Part shown: positions 63,471-64,000 of the stretch, one piece after another
Layout of the letters: each line of letters opens with the position of its first letter
Position numbering within the stretch: position 1 is the stretch's first letter
NCBI GenBank assembly: GCA_021018995.1
Contig: CM037585.1
Location: 128,678,831 to 128,742,830, forward strand
Direction: 5' to 3'
Length of the DNA: 64,000 bases
From: Chloranthus sessilifolius
Taxonomy: Eukaryota > Streptophyta > Magnoliopsida > Chloranthales > Chloranthaceae
Program-made: the position numbers and the translations under genes
The notes under the pieces: generated by a model
Database searches by the model: none
Told to the model about the DNA's origin: nothing
Seen by the model: the letters and a program-made list of their open reading frames with translations, nothing else

Positions 63471-63905
63471 TTTCATCGACGCCGGAGTTCAAACAGGCCA
63501 ATGTCATCTACACCGGACCATATTTGCCGGAGAAGAGGCCGATTTTATAGTCGGAGAAGAAGCTGATTTTATCAACGCTGGAGCTTATTCGCCGGAGAAG
63601 AAGCTGATTTCATTGACGCCGGATCTTAAATAGGCCGATTTCATTGATATCATCGACGCCAGGCCTTATTCTCCGGAGAAGAAGCCGATTTTATCGGCGT
63701 CAGAGCTTAAACAGGCTGATTTCATCCACGCTGGAAGTTATTTGCCGGAGAAGAAGCTGATTTCATCAACGTCGAATCTTAAACATGCCGATTTCATTGA
63801 TGCCGGAGCTTTTTCACCAGAGAAGAAGGCCGATTTCATCGACGGAGAAGAAACTGATTTTATCGTCGGAGAAGAAGCCGATTTCATCGATTCTAGAGCT
63901 TAAAC
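63340..63905 (+). repeat. Degenerate GCCGGAGAAGAAG tandem array
   Basis: Around ten to twelve composite units of 40-65 bp contain GCCGGAGCTTATTC, GCCGGAGAAGAAGC and GATTTCATCGACG in that order. No single frame stays open through all units. Confidence 0.85.
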
Positions 63906-64000
63906 AGGCATTCAGAGTCTTGAAGAAGGAACCCTATTAAAGAATCTTTATGGTTGGTTTGATATTCAGAGAGTTAGACATAGGTGTAAACGGAGTTTAA

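Overview
This window is nuclear DNA from a flowering plant. It has GT-AG introns several kilobases long, two plant-type genes on the + strand, and a dense mix of plant transposable elements: TRIM and LTR elements with PBS sequences matching initiator tRNA-Met (TGGTATCAGAGC), hAT, CACTA and PIF/Harbinger-like DNA elements, L1 and RTE LINEs, and a tRNA-derived SINE. I cannot name the species. The very long introns fit a lineage with a large genome, for example a magnoliid, but that is a guess.

Layout. 1-5400: repeat-rich intergenic DNA with MITE fragments, a perfect 33-bp hairpin, and a gypsy-type LTR carrying an array of a palindromic motif. 5404-36625: one complete nine-exon gene for P58IPK/DNAJC3, a TPR plus J-domain co-chaperone of the ER lumen. 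Its compact promoter contains an exact ER stress response element (CCAAT-N9-CCACG, read on the minus strand) just upstream of a TATA box. The 1455-bp coding sequence is spread over 31 kb. Introns 1, 2, 4, 6 and 8 hold at least a dozen identifiable insertions, several dated relative to each other by nesting and proven by target-site duplications (TSDs). The largest is a 5.6-kb hAT element in intron 6 with a broken transposase. 36626-57450: about 21 kb without a host gene. It contains a 3.8-kb element with about 1-kb inverted LTR-like arms (5-bp TSD, and an unfilled paralogous site at 54.6 kb), a Harbinger-like element packed with W-box palindromes, a decayed Ty1/copia element on the minus strand, further hAT and LINE remnants, and a 1-kb tract of almost pure A+T. 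57567 to about 62974: a plant bZIP transcription factor gene. Its last intron contains a 2.1-kb non-autonomous LTR element whose interior is a minisatellite. 63196-63905: a possible small reading frame running into a degenerate GCCGGAGAAGAAG tandem array.

How the parts relate. P58IPK acts in the unfolded-protein response and its promoter carries the matching cis-element. The neighbouring bZIP has no demonstrable link to it; its basic region is not that of the membrane-bound bZIP28/bZIP17 stress sensors. Everything else is transposon biology. Its main interest is the unusual inverted-LTR structure, TE-borne transcription-factor motif arrays, and several non-autonomous families whose boundaries can be read exactly from this window.
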